A DNA stretch of 37,429 nucleotides from an uncultured Lentisphaeria bacterium (lineage in GTDB: Bacteria; Verrucomicrobiota; Lentisphaeria; Victivallales; UBA1829), in NCBI GenBank assembly GCA_949287225.1, contig CASEFP010000196.1, forward strand, positions 1-37,429, given 5' to 3'. The translations under genes were made by a program, and so were the position numbers. Under the pieces are notes generated by a model. The model was not told where the DNA came from. It was given only the letters and a program-made list of their open reading frames with translations, and did not search any database. Below, in pieces: positions 21,647 through 28,285 of the stretch (position 1 is the stretch's first letter; every line of letters starts with the position of its first letter).

Positions 21647-23585
21647 CATCCTCTGTTTTCAGCTTCAGGATGATTCCACAGCTGCAGGGCAGGGGGGCGG
21701 CGACTTCGAGCTTGTTTCCCGTCTGTTTCCATTCGAGTTTCTTCCATGTGCCGTCGCCCGCGAGTTCGGAGACGGAGAGGATTTTCTTTCCGCTTCTGAT
21801 ATGAAGGGCGGGCAGATGGTCGAAATTCAGATTGAACAATGCAAGCATGTCCGCGCCGTCCGGGAGGAGGGCATGGATCATGTAGATGTTCTGCTCGTCC
21901 ATCGCCACATAAGGGAGGGGAACGCCGTTGAGGATGTCCAGCACTTTGAGGAGGAGGCGCTTCCTGCCGGGGGAGAGACAGCACTGCATCGGCATGCCGA
22001 GATGGGCCGTATAGACCGCGACCGTTCCACCGAGTCTGTTGCGGCAGATTGTCGTGCCGGGCGCGACGATCGTTTTTTTCGTCGATTTCCGGAAGGAAAA
22101 CGCAACAAGGTTCGTCACGATTCGCGTATCGGGGCTGTTGACGGTCAGGAAGGGGCAGACGAAATCGTTGTTCAGCGTCAGGAGTTCGCCCGTATCGCAG
22201 ATCTCTTCGGAATTGAAGCGGAACTCCTTCGTTTCCGCTTCGACGCCGATCTCCCGGGAAAAGCCGCGGCGGCAGAACGCCTTTGCCGCAGTCCCGTCAA
22301 GGAGCAGGGGGGCGCTGAGCATCTTTGTGAGCTCCTCATCCGAAAAGAAGGCCACGGCATCTTCGCCGGCAAGCATCCGGATACCAGGTTCGGAGAGAAA
22401 CTCATAGCGTGCTGGAATTCCGACCTGATTGAGAATCTGCACCTGCCAGTCCGTTTTCAGGAAAGCATTTCCGGAATGCAGCGGATGCCAGAATTTTTTC
22501 CAGTTTTGAATCGGCGTGATTGCGCCCTGGAGTTTTGCCGCGGGCATGATTTCCGCGAGTTTCTGATAGAATCCGGCATGGCGTCCGAGGATTTCGTCGT
22601 AGGGTTTTTCCGTTTCCGGATCCGGAGTGTTCAGATTGGTCAGCCAGAGTTTTGCTCCGGTTAAGCCGTTCAGGATTCCCGCCGTGATATGGATGTGCAT
22701 GCCGCAGGCGGATTTGCTGTAGCGGTGGTGCGGGAAAGTGTCCGATTCGTCGATGACCGTCGGAATGTCGCTGTTGATCTTGCGGAGAACCTGTGTGTAT
22801 CCCATCCGGAAGGGAAGGTATTTTGCATCTCCTTCCATGTAGGTGGCGTTGTTTGCGCGCAGGAAGGGTTGGTTTTTCCCGGCGAGGATTTTTGCCATTT
22901 TTCCGGTGATTAGGAATTCTTCCCATGGGGTGCAGTAGCCGCAGGGAATACTGGGATCAACGCTGTCGATCGCGCACCGGATGAGCGTGGCGAATTCAAA
23001 CAGCGATTCCGTGCGCACTTTTTCAAAGCGTTCGAGAACGGGATCGCCCGGTTCGGCGTTTTTCACGGCTTCCCGGAGTTCGTCGGAGGTGTATTCGTGT
23101 TCGGAGAGGGTGTTGAAGCGTTTCATGTGCAGGGGGCAGAAACATTCAAGCCCCTCTCCATGAATCAGCCGCACATCGTCGTCAACCAGAAAGGAGTACG
23201 GTTTTTCTTCGGCGAGCATCGCGACGGTTTTGAAGATATAGTCCTGAAATCCGGGATCCAGCGGGCACCAGCGGGTCTCTTTTCCATGGATATTGATCGT
23301 CTTCTGCCAGCTTTCCAGGGAAACGGGTGCGCCGGGCCAGCCGTGGCCGATCAGGCTCTGGAGGAGGATTCCGACCTGGATTCCGCTGCCTTCGAGCGCC
23401 TGCTTGTAATCGTGAAAGACTCTTTTATAGCAGATCGGTTTTTCAATGGCAGGCAGTCCCTCGGGATGCAGCGACAGACTCAAGGCGACCTCGTTCAGCC
23501 CGGATTCCTTCTGCAGGCGTCTGGCTTCGCTGACCATATAATCGAGTTTTCCCGGATAATATCCGACGATGTTGATGAATCTCAT
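21633..23585 (-). CDS. Large putative TIM-barrel glycosidase-like protein
   Basis: This 650-residue protein has no signal peptide. I do not recognise a named family. The first ~400 residues look like a TIM barrel of a clan-A glycosidase: MRFINIVGYYPG start, YSFLVDDDVRLIHGEGLECFCPLHMKRF (about 129-156) resembling the metal-cysteine strand of GH42-like enzymes, PTVIDESDTFPHHRY (about 267-281) with a candidate catalytic glutamate, and GIPARYEFLSEPGIRMLAGEDA near 388. The last 200 residues are beta-rich, as expected for the accessory domains of such enzymes. AGAGGAG precedes the start. It is divergent from the DeoR gene and is the first gene of the minus-strand locus, so it may perform the first cleavage of the imported substrate. 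The catalytic assignment is inference. Confidence 0.6.
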   Translation of the reverse strand: MRFINIVGYYPGKLDYMVSEARRLQKESGLNEVALSLSLHPEGLPAIEKPICYKRVFHDYKQALEGSGIQVGILLQSLIGHGWPGAPVSLESWQKTINIHGKETRWCPLDPGFQDYIFKTVAMLAEEKPYSFLVDDDVRLIHGEGLECFCPLHMKRFNTLSEHEYTSDELREAVKNAEPGDPVLERFEKVRTESLFEFATLIRCAIDSVDPSIPCGYCTPWEEFLITGKMAKILAGKNQPFLRANNATYMEGDAKYLPFRMGYTQVLRKINSDIPTVIDESDTFPHHRYSKSACGMHIHITAGILNGLTGAKLWLTNLNTPDPETEKPYDEILGRHAGFYQKLAEIMPAAKLQGAITPIQNWKKFWHPLHSGNAFLKTDWQVQILNQVGIPARYEFLSEPGIRMLAGEDAVAFFSDEELTKMLSAPLLLDGTAAKAFCRRGFSREIGVEAETKEFRFNSEEICDTGELLTLNNDFVCPFLTVNSPDTRIVTNLVAFSFRKSTKKTIVAPGTTICRNRLGGTVAVYTAHLGMPMQCCLSPGRKRLLLKVLDILNGVPLPYVAMDEQNIYMIHALLPDGADMLALFNLNFDHLPALHIRSGKKILSVSELAGDGTWKKLEWKQTGNKLEVAAPLPCSCGIILKLKTEDDVKK

Positions 23586-23625
23586 TATTTTTTCTCCTCT
23601 GGTGGTGTTCCGTCCGTGTGACTGG

Positions 23626-23653
23626 AAAATACCCGTAAAAACAATTTTCGCAA
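23626..23653 (-). promoter_or_regulatory. Predicted promoter of the 650-residue protein gene
   Basis: On the minus strand TTGCGA (23653-23648) and TATTTT (23631-23626) are spaced by 16 bp, about 40 bp before the start codon. The surrounding TCTTGCGAAAA is identical to the aminotransferase promoter's -35 region. Confidence 0.5.
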
Positions 23654-23672
23654 GAAAAAAAATGCTGAGAAG

Positions 23673-23700
23673 TTGTTTTTTATGAAACTTAATGTTAATT
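23673..23700 (+). promoter_or_regulatory. Predicted promoter of the DeoR-family regulator gene
   Basis: TTGTTT (23673-23678) and TTAATT (23695-23700) are spaced by 16 bp. The -10 box lies within the palindrome 23692-23708, so the regulator probably represses its own gene. Confidence 0.4.
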
Positions 23701-23708
23701 TATAACAT
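23692..23708. promoter_or_regulatory. Palindromic operator ATGTTA-N5-TAACAT (copy 2)
   Basis: The palindrome is ATGTTA-ATTTA-TAACAT, extended to 7-base arms by flanking A and T. It lies 25 bp upstream of the regulator start codon and about 40 bp upstream of the -35 box of the divergent gene. It is the same motif and spacing as at 21630-21646. Confidence 0.65.
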
Positions 23709-23733
23709 TTTCTTTACACAGAGAGGAAAAATC

Positions 23734-24498
23734 ATGCATCAGCGTCATAAACGAATTCTCGATATGCTTCAGTCCGGCGGCATCAGGATCAAGAGTGCCG
23801 CGCGGGAACTCGGCGTAACTGAAATGACACTGCGGCGCGATCTGCGTGAACTGGAAGCGAAAAAGCTGGCTCTACTGGTCAAAGGCGGCGCACTTCCGCA
23901 TCCGGCGCGTTATGAGCCGGAACAGACCGACACGGTGCTGCTGGAACGCAAATTCGCGATTGCCCGCGCACTGTTCCTGCGGATTCTGCCGAGCGACACG
24001 ATTTTCATCAGCACTGGTTCCACAAGTCTTGCTTTCGCCAAGATCGTAGCAAGACAGAATGTCCTTCCCATGACGGTCGTGACAAATTCCCTATCCGTAG
24101 CATCTGTCCTGTTCCGCTCCTGCTGCAAAGTGATTCTGCTCGGAGGTGAACTGCGGAGCAACTCCCTGGATCTGGTCGGGCCCATAGCGGAAAAGAACAT
24201 CGAGGAATATCATGTGGACTGGCTGGTTTCCGGGTGCGACGGCGCATATTCGGATTACGGTTTCTACACCTCGGATGTGAGTCTCTCGAATCTGGAAAAA
24301 AAATCCATCGGCATCGCCGACCATGTGGCGATTATTGCAGACAGCACAAAATTCGGGAGAAAGGCGCTGACCCGTTTTGCCGCTTTGAAGGACATTGAGC
24401 TGCTGGTGACGGACGAAGCGCTTTCCGATGAGGATTGCAGAAAACTGAAAAAGGCTTCCATTGAGATCATCAAAGTGCCTCTGGAGCCTTCCCCGTAA
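23734..24498 (+). CDS. DeoR-family transcriptional repressor of the catabolic locus
   Basis: This 254-residue protein has an N-terminal winged helix-turn-helix (about 3-55; IKSAARELGVTEMTLRRDLRELE is characteristic of DeoR proteins). A C-terminal sugar-phosphate sensing domain follows, with FISTGSTSLAFAKIV (about 90-104), VVTNSLSVASVL (about 115-126), LLGGELR (about 134-140), and ADSTKFGRKAL (about 207-217). DeoR proteins usually repress until a phosphorylated sugar intermediate binds; here that would be a product of the FGGY kinase. The ATG at 23734 was chosen over one at 23692 because AGAGGAAA lies upstream of it and the earlier one falls inside the operator. It is divergent from the eight-gene minus-strand set. 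Confidence 0.9.
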   Translation: MHQRHKRILDMLQSGGIRIKSAARELGVTEMTLRRDLRELEAKKLALLVKGGALPHPARYEPEQTDTVLLERKFAIARALFLRILPSDTIFISTGSTSLAFAKIVARQNVLPMTVVTNSLSVASVLFRSCCKVILLGGELRSNSLDLVGPIAEKNIEEYHVDWLVSGCDGAYSDYGFYTSDVSLSNLEKKSIGIADHVAIIADSTKFGRKALTRFAALKDIELLVTDEALSDEDCRKLKKASIEIIKVPLEPSP

Positions 24499-24611
24499 GA
24501 TCCATTTCTCCCGTTTTGCGTTCCATGGGGCCGCTGCGCTTTTCTGTGTCGTCAGTAATAAGGATAAGATTACCGGTTTGCAATGCCTGATTTTCCTCTT
24601 TTCAGAGAAGT

Positions 24612-24661
24612 GTTCCTTTCTGATAAAGAAACAAGAAGACAACTTTTTTCAGAAAAGGAAC
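24612..24661. promoter_or_regulatory. Inverted repeat abutting the isomerase promoter
   Basis: GTTCCTTTCTGA (24612-24623) and TCAGAAAAGGAAC (24649-24661) are complementary except for one extra base, with a 25-base spacer containing AGACAACTTTTT (24637-24648). The right arm ends next to the -35 box at 24662. It could be an activator/repressor site or a hairpin ending the regulator transcript. Confidence 0.45.
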
Positions 24662-24689
24662 TTGCAAAAAAGCCGGGAAAAATTAAATT
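24662..24689 (+). promoter_or_regulatory. Predicted promoter of the isomerase-phosphodiesterase pair
   Basis: TTGCAA (24662-24667) and TAAATT (24684-24689) are spaced by 16 bp, about 38 bp before the start codon at 24728. Confidence 0.4.
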
Positions 24690-24727
24690 GAACTGGATCT
24701 GGAACCAAAGAAACGGGAGGAACAGAA

Positions 24728-25489
24728 ATGAAATTCGGTGTCGCGGATTATGGGATGAATGTCTGGGAGGGCGGATGCTATGACATCACTCTGAGACTGG
24801 AAGAACTGCGTTCGATCGGACTCGATGGAACCGAGCGTCTGGAGGTCTGCGATGCTGCGGACGCGATTTACAAGGCGGCGGTCTACCGGAAAATGGGAAT
24901 GGATTTCGCCACATGCCGTGTTGCGGGAAATCAGGTCGCGCTCGGCATGGAATACACTGCGGCGCTCGGGAAAGAGTATGTCTGGCTGATTCCCGGTCCC
25001 GCCGGACGCGATGTCGATTTCGACGTCTACTGCCGTCGAGCAAACCGTTTTGTCAAGGCCGCCGAACGCTATGGACTGAAAGCCGCGCTGCACAATCATC
25101 TCGGTTCCCGGATTGAAAGTCAGCAGGAGCTCGAAGATTTTCTCAAGGCCGTTCCCGGCGCCTCTCTTCTGCTCGATCTCGGACATCTTGCCGGAGCAGG
25201 CGGAGACAACGTCGAAATCATCCGGAAATATTACGACCGCATCGTCAGCGTCCATTTCAAGGATGTGTTCATCATGGACGCTTCGCTCGGACTTGACCGC
25301 TGGAATCAGCGCCTCCGCTTCTGCGAGCTCGGCGCGGGCAACGCGGGATTTGATTTTGCAGCAGCAGGCGAGGAACTCAAACGCCGCGGCTATGACAAAT
25401 GGGTGCTGATCGAGCATGACACCCATCTGCGCGAACCGCTTGTCGATCTCAAGGTCAGCGCGGATGTTCTGAAGGAGATTTTCAAATAA
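24728..25489 (+). CDS. Xylose-isomerase-like TIM-barrel sugar isomerase/epimerase (IolE-like)
   Basis: This 253-residue protein of the AP-endonuclease-2 / xylose-isomerase-like barrel family has its metal-site residues in the usual order: an acidic strand end RLEVCD (about 37-42), LKAALHNHLGSRIES (about 117-131), LLLDLGHLAGAG (about 150-161), VSVHFKDV (about 175-182) and WVLIEHDTH (about 227-235). Relatives include 2-keto-myo-inositol dehydratase, hydroxypyruvate isomerase and tagatose or psicose epimerases; which reaction applies here is not decided. GGGAGGAA precedes the start. It follows the DeoR gene after a 229-bp gap that carries its own promoter and an inverted repeat. It is 60 bp ahead of the phosphodiesterase gene, with which it is probably co-transcribed. 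Confidence 0.85.
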   Translation: MKFGVADYGMNVWEGGCYDITLRLEELRSIGLDGTERLEVCDAADAIYKAAVYRKMGMDFATCRVAGNQVALGMEYTAALGKEYVWLIPGPAGRDVDFDVYCRRANRFVKAAERYGLKAALHNHLGSRIESQQELEDFLKAVPGASLLLDLGHLAGAGGDNVEIIRKYYDRIVSVHFKDVFIMDASLGLDRWNQRLRFCELGAGNAGFDFAAAGEELKRRGYDKWVLIEHDTHLREPLVDLKVSADVLKEIFK

Positions 25490-25549
25490 ACTTCGACTTT
25501 CCCGCCGTCCGTTATGCCGCGGGCGGCAGGGAATACCGGAAAGAAGACT

Positions 25550-26356
25550 ATGAAGACTTTGACGGACTTATATTCGGATCCCGCTCATTTCATGATCACC
25601 GCGCATCGCGGCGCCTCGTTTGAATTTCCCGAAAATACCGCCCTGTCAATGCGCAAAGCCATTGAGGCGGGGGCGGATATGATCGAATTTGATCTGCGCG
25701 GAACCGCGGACGGCATCCCGGTGCTTCTGCATGACGAGACGCTCAGGCGCACAAGCAATGGTGACGGAATGCCCGAGGAATATCCGCTTTCCGAGCTGAA
25801 AAAGCTGAATTTCTCCTTCTGGCTTCAGATGGCGCGCCGGGAAACTCCTGTCTATGAGAAGATGGAAATCCCGACGTTCGAGGAGATTCTCGCCGAGTTC
25901 CGCGACAAGGTCGCGATGAATATCCAGGTCTATGCGAAAAGCGATGCCGTTCTGCGGGAGATCTGCCGTCTTTTCCGGAAGTATGACATGTATGACCGGG
26001 GATATTTCACCATTTACCCGGAACTGATCGAACCGGTGCGTGCCATTGATCCGGAGATTGAACTGTGCACGACGCGCGGCTGGAAGGAGCGCTCGCTGCC
26101 GGAAACCCTGAAACTGTGCCGGGAGGCCGATCACTGCCGTTTTGTCCAGCCGATCCGGGAGTTCTCGGACGAAACCACCTTCCGCCTCATGCGGGAGCTT
26201 GGACTGCGCGGAAATGTCTTTTTCACGGACGATCCGGGGGAAATGCGGAGACTCCGTTCCATCGGCGCGCAGGGAATTCTGACGAACAAGGCGCATCTGA
26301 TGTGCCGCTGCCGCCGGCGTGATTCTACATCAGCAGTACGAGCGAACCGGCCGTGA
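25550..26356 (+). CDS. Glycerophosphodiester phosphodiesterase family protein
   Basis: This 268-residue GDPD-type TIM barrel has the catalytic pair and metal ligands: AHRGASFEFPENTALSM (about 18-34) with the HR dyad, IEFDLRGTADGIPVLLHDETLRRTSNG (about 45-71) with ExD and HD, and TDDPGEMRRL near 231 in the C-terminal strand. Members hydrolyse glycerophosphodiesters to glycerol-3-phosphate and an alcohol. No signal peptide is seen, so it acts in the cytoplasm. The start at 25550 was preferred to an ATG at 25514 because it gives the normal family N-terminus and has GGAAAG upstream. Its last 32 bases overlap the end of the convergent EamA gene. The basic tail (CRCRRRD...) after about residue 250 has probably arisen by read-through of an older stop. 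Confidence 0.88.
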   Translation: MKTLTDLYSDPAHFMITAHRGASFEFPENTALSMRKAIEAGADMIEFDLRGTADGIPVLLHDETLRRTSNGDGMPEEYPLSELKKLNFSFWLQMARRETPVYEKMEIPTFEEILAEFRDKVAMNIQVYAKSDAVLREICRLFRKYDMYDRGYFTIYPELIEPVRAIDPEIELCTTRGWKERSLPETLKLCREADHCRFVQPIREFSDETTFRLMRELGLRGNVFFTDDPGEMRRLRSIGAQGILTNKAHLMCRCRRRDSTSAVRANRP

Positions 26357-26741
26357 TCAGGAGCCCGCCGAGAATCACCTTGGGATCGGCGGGTTCATGA
26401 AGAAACAGGATCGCAAGCAGAATCGTGATCGCGACGCTTAGCTTGTCGATCGGGGCGACCTTCGAGACATTTCCAAGCTGAATCGCCCGGAAATAAAAGA
26501 GCCAGGAAAGCCCTGTCGCAAGGCCGGAGAGAACGAGGTAAATCCAGTTCTGTGTTCCGATCTGCCTCAGCTGGGCGCCCGCGCCGGTGAAAAAGACGAT
26601 TCCCCAGGCCAGCGGCACGATGACCGCCGTCCGGATCGCGGTTGCCAGATTCGAGTCGATGTTCCGTACGCCGACTTTCGCCAGAAGCGCCGTCAGCGCC
26701 GCGAAGAGAGCGGAAAGCAGTGCGCAGATTCTCCAGTCCAT
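26325..26741 (-). CDS. EamA-family (DMT superfamily) half-size transporter
   Basis: This 138-residue protein has about five membrane helices and is a single EamA repeat instead of the usual two. It starts MDWRICALLSALFAALTALLAKVG, and its last helices carry FRAIQLGNVSKVAPIDKLSVAITILLAILFLHEP, the EamA signature with the conserved proline and HEP end. Such half-size proteins probably work as dimers; substrates of this subgroup are unknown. AAAGGA lies upstream at a somewhat long distance. The gene lies between the convergent phosphodiesterase gene and the hairpin array 26791-26908, which separates it from the bioA operon end. Confidence 0.85.
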   Translation of the reverse strand: MDWRICALLSALFAALTALLAKVGVRNIDSNLATAIRTAVIVPLAWGIVFFTGAGAQLRQIGTQNWIYLVLSGLATGLSWLFYFRAIQLGNVSKVAPIDKLSVAITILLAILFLHEPADPKVILGGLLITAGSLVLLM

Positions 26742-26790
26742 GATGATCCGCGCGTCCTTTCTTATGATTCAAAAAAAACAGTTTCATACA

Positions 26791-26933
26791 GCGATGCTCT
26801 GCATCGCAAAAATGCTTCGTGCAGGACTTTCAGTCCTGCCGCGGTCCAGCTGCGTAAGCTGGTCGCCGCAGGCGAAATCCCCGATACCGCGTATGCTTGC
26901 ATCGCGGTAATTCATTTTGCAGGCATTTCCTGC
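26791..26933. repeat. Array of short hairpins (array B)
   Basis: Five inverted repeats stand in a row. They are GCGATGC-TCT-GCATCGC (26791-26807), GCAGGACT-TTC-AGTCCTGC (26821-26839), CCAGCT-GCGTA-AGCTGG (26846-26862), ACCGCG(T)ATGC-TT-GCATCGCGGT (26886-26908, one bulged T) and GCAGG-CATTT-CCTGC (26919-26933, already inside the 3' end of bioA). As in array A, stems differ in sequence but all have short pyrimidine-rich loops. The linker GCAAAAATG (26806-26814) matches array A's 42-50 on the other strand, and GATGCTCTGC matches GATGCTTTGC at 95-104. Confidence 0.7.
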
Positions 26934-28285
26934 GATTCACGCACCGCTTTGACCAGCGCCTGTTCGGTGATGGCAGCCATCTCGTCGAGCAGGGATTCCG
27001 GCGTGTTCAATGGCGGCAGGAAATAGATCGTGTCGCCGGTTCCGAGTTCGCGGAGAATGACACCGGAATCAATCACGTGCCGGGAGAAGCGGAAGCCGGT
27101 GCGCAGATTCCGCGGGAAGGATTTTCCCGTGTCGGGGTTGATGATCTCTCCGGCGGTGGAAAATCCCAGTCCGCGCACGTTGGCGAGCATTCCGGTGTGG
27201 TCCGCGATTTTCTGCATCCGCGCGCGCAGTCCCCTGGAGCGTTTCGCGACCTGTTCGACGATTTTCTCCTCCTGATAGATCCGGATCACGGCAAGCGCGG
27301 CGGCGGCCGCGGGCGCATATCCGGCAAAGGTCGTCGAGTGCATGAAGGTGCGCCCCGTTCCGTAGTCCGCGTAGAACGCCTCATAGACCTTGTCCGTCGT
27401 GACGACGGCGGCAAGCGGGCAGTAACCCGAGGTCAGCCCCTTGGAGAGCAGCATGAAGTCCGGCTGGATTCCTGCGTGTTCGCAGGCGAGGAATTTTCCC
27501 GTGCGGCCGAAACCGGTCATGATTTCGTCGGCGATCAGGTGCGCCCCGTGGTCGTCCGCCCATTTCCGCAGACGGCGCAGAAGATCGGGACTGTAGATCA
27601 GCATTCCAGCCGCGCCCTGGAGGACCGGCTCGAAGACGATTGCCGCGATTTCAGACGCGTGCTCCTCCAGCAGCGCTTCGATCTTCTTCCATTGCTCCTC
27701 CGGCATTTTCGCCCATTCCGGGGACTCTTCGCCGCTGAGATAATGGAGCGGCCCGAGTTTCGGGATTTTCGGACAGAGGTGGAGAAACGGCTTCGAATAG
27801 AGCTTGCAGTTCCCCGCGGCAAGCGTGAGGATCGTCTCACCGTGATAACCGTTGTGGAGAGCGGCAAAGAGGTTCTTTTCCGGGTGCCCGGTCTGCATGT
27901 GATACTGGAGCGACATCTTCATGGCGATTTCGACGGAGACGCTGCCGTTTTCGGCGAGATAGACGCGTTCCAGTCCCGGCGAGAGCTTCGAGAGCTCCTC
28001 GCAGAGCTGCGCGACCGGTTCCGTGCAGCAGTTCGCCATGATGACGTGCTCGAACTGGTTGAGCTGGTCGATGAACGCCTTGCGGACGCGCGGCTCGCCG
28101 TGTCCGAGACTCTTGCACCACCAGGAGCTGATGCCGTCGATCAGACGGCGCCCGTCCTTCAGCGTGATGATGCTTCCGGAGGCGGTCGCGACCGGAAGCG
28201 GCGGGAGCGTTTCACAGTCCTTCATCTGCGTGCAGGGGTGCCAGAAATGGCGCAGATTCAGGTCAACAAGTTCATTTGCCTTCAT
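26912..28285 (-). CDS. bioA: Adenosylmethionine-8-amino-7-oxononanoate aminotransferase (BioA)
   Basis: This 457-residue class III aminotransferase makes 7,8-diaminopelargonate from 7-keto-8-aminopelargonate using S-adenosylmethionine, in biotin synthesis. Diagnostic blocks are HFWHPCTQM (13-21), DGRRLIDGISSWWCKSLGHG (about 44-63; the SSWW motif is typical of BioA), ENGSVSVEIAMKMSLQY (112-128), LIADEIMTGFGRTGK (250-264, Asp253) and the PLP lysine Lys282 in LLSKGLTSG. The family's WHPYTQ tyrosine is cysteine here (Cys18). No other biotin gene is in the window. The start at 28285 lies 14 bp inside the preceding gene; the longer frame up to 28570 is antisense-like text. The last codons coincide with a hairpin of array B. 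Confidence 0.88.
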   Translation of the reverse strand: MKANELVDLNLRHFWHPCTQMKDCETLPPLPVATASGSIITLKDGRRLIDGISSWWCKSLGHGEPRVRKAFIDQLNQFEHVIMANCCTEPVAQLCEELSKLSPGLERVYLAENGSVSVEIAMKMSLQYHMQTGHPEKNLFAALHNGYHGETILTLAAGNCKLYSKPFLHLCPKIPKLGPLHYLSGEESPEWAKMPEEQWKKIEALLEEHASEIAAIVFEPVLQGAAGMLIYSPDLLRRLRKWADDHGAHLIADEIMTGFGRTGKFLACEHAGIQPDFMLLSKGLTSGYCPLAAVVTTDKVYEAFYADYGTGRTFMHSTTFAGYAPAAAAALAVIRIYQEEKIVEQVAKRSRGLRARMQKIADHTGMLANVRGLGFSTAGEIINPDTGKSFPRNLRTGFRFSRHVIDSGVILRELGTGDTIYFLPPLNTPESLLDEMAAITEQALVKAVRESQEMPAK

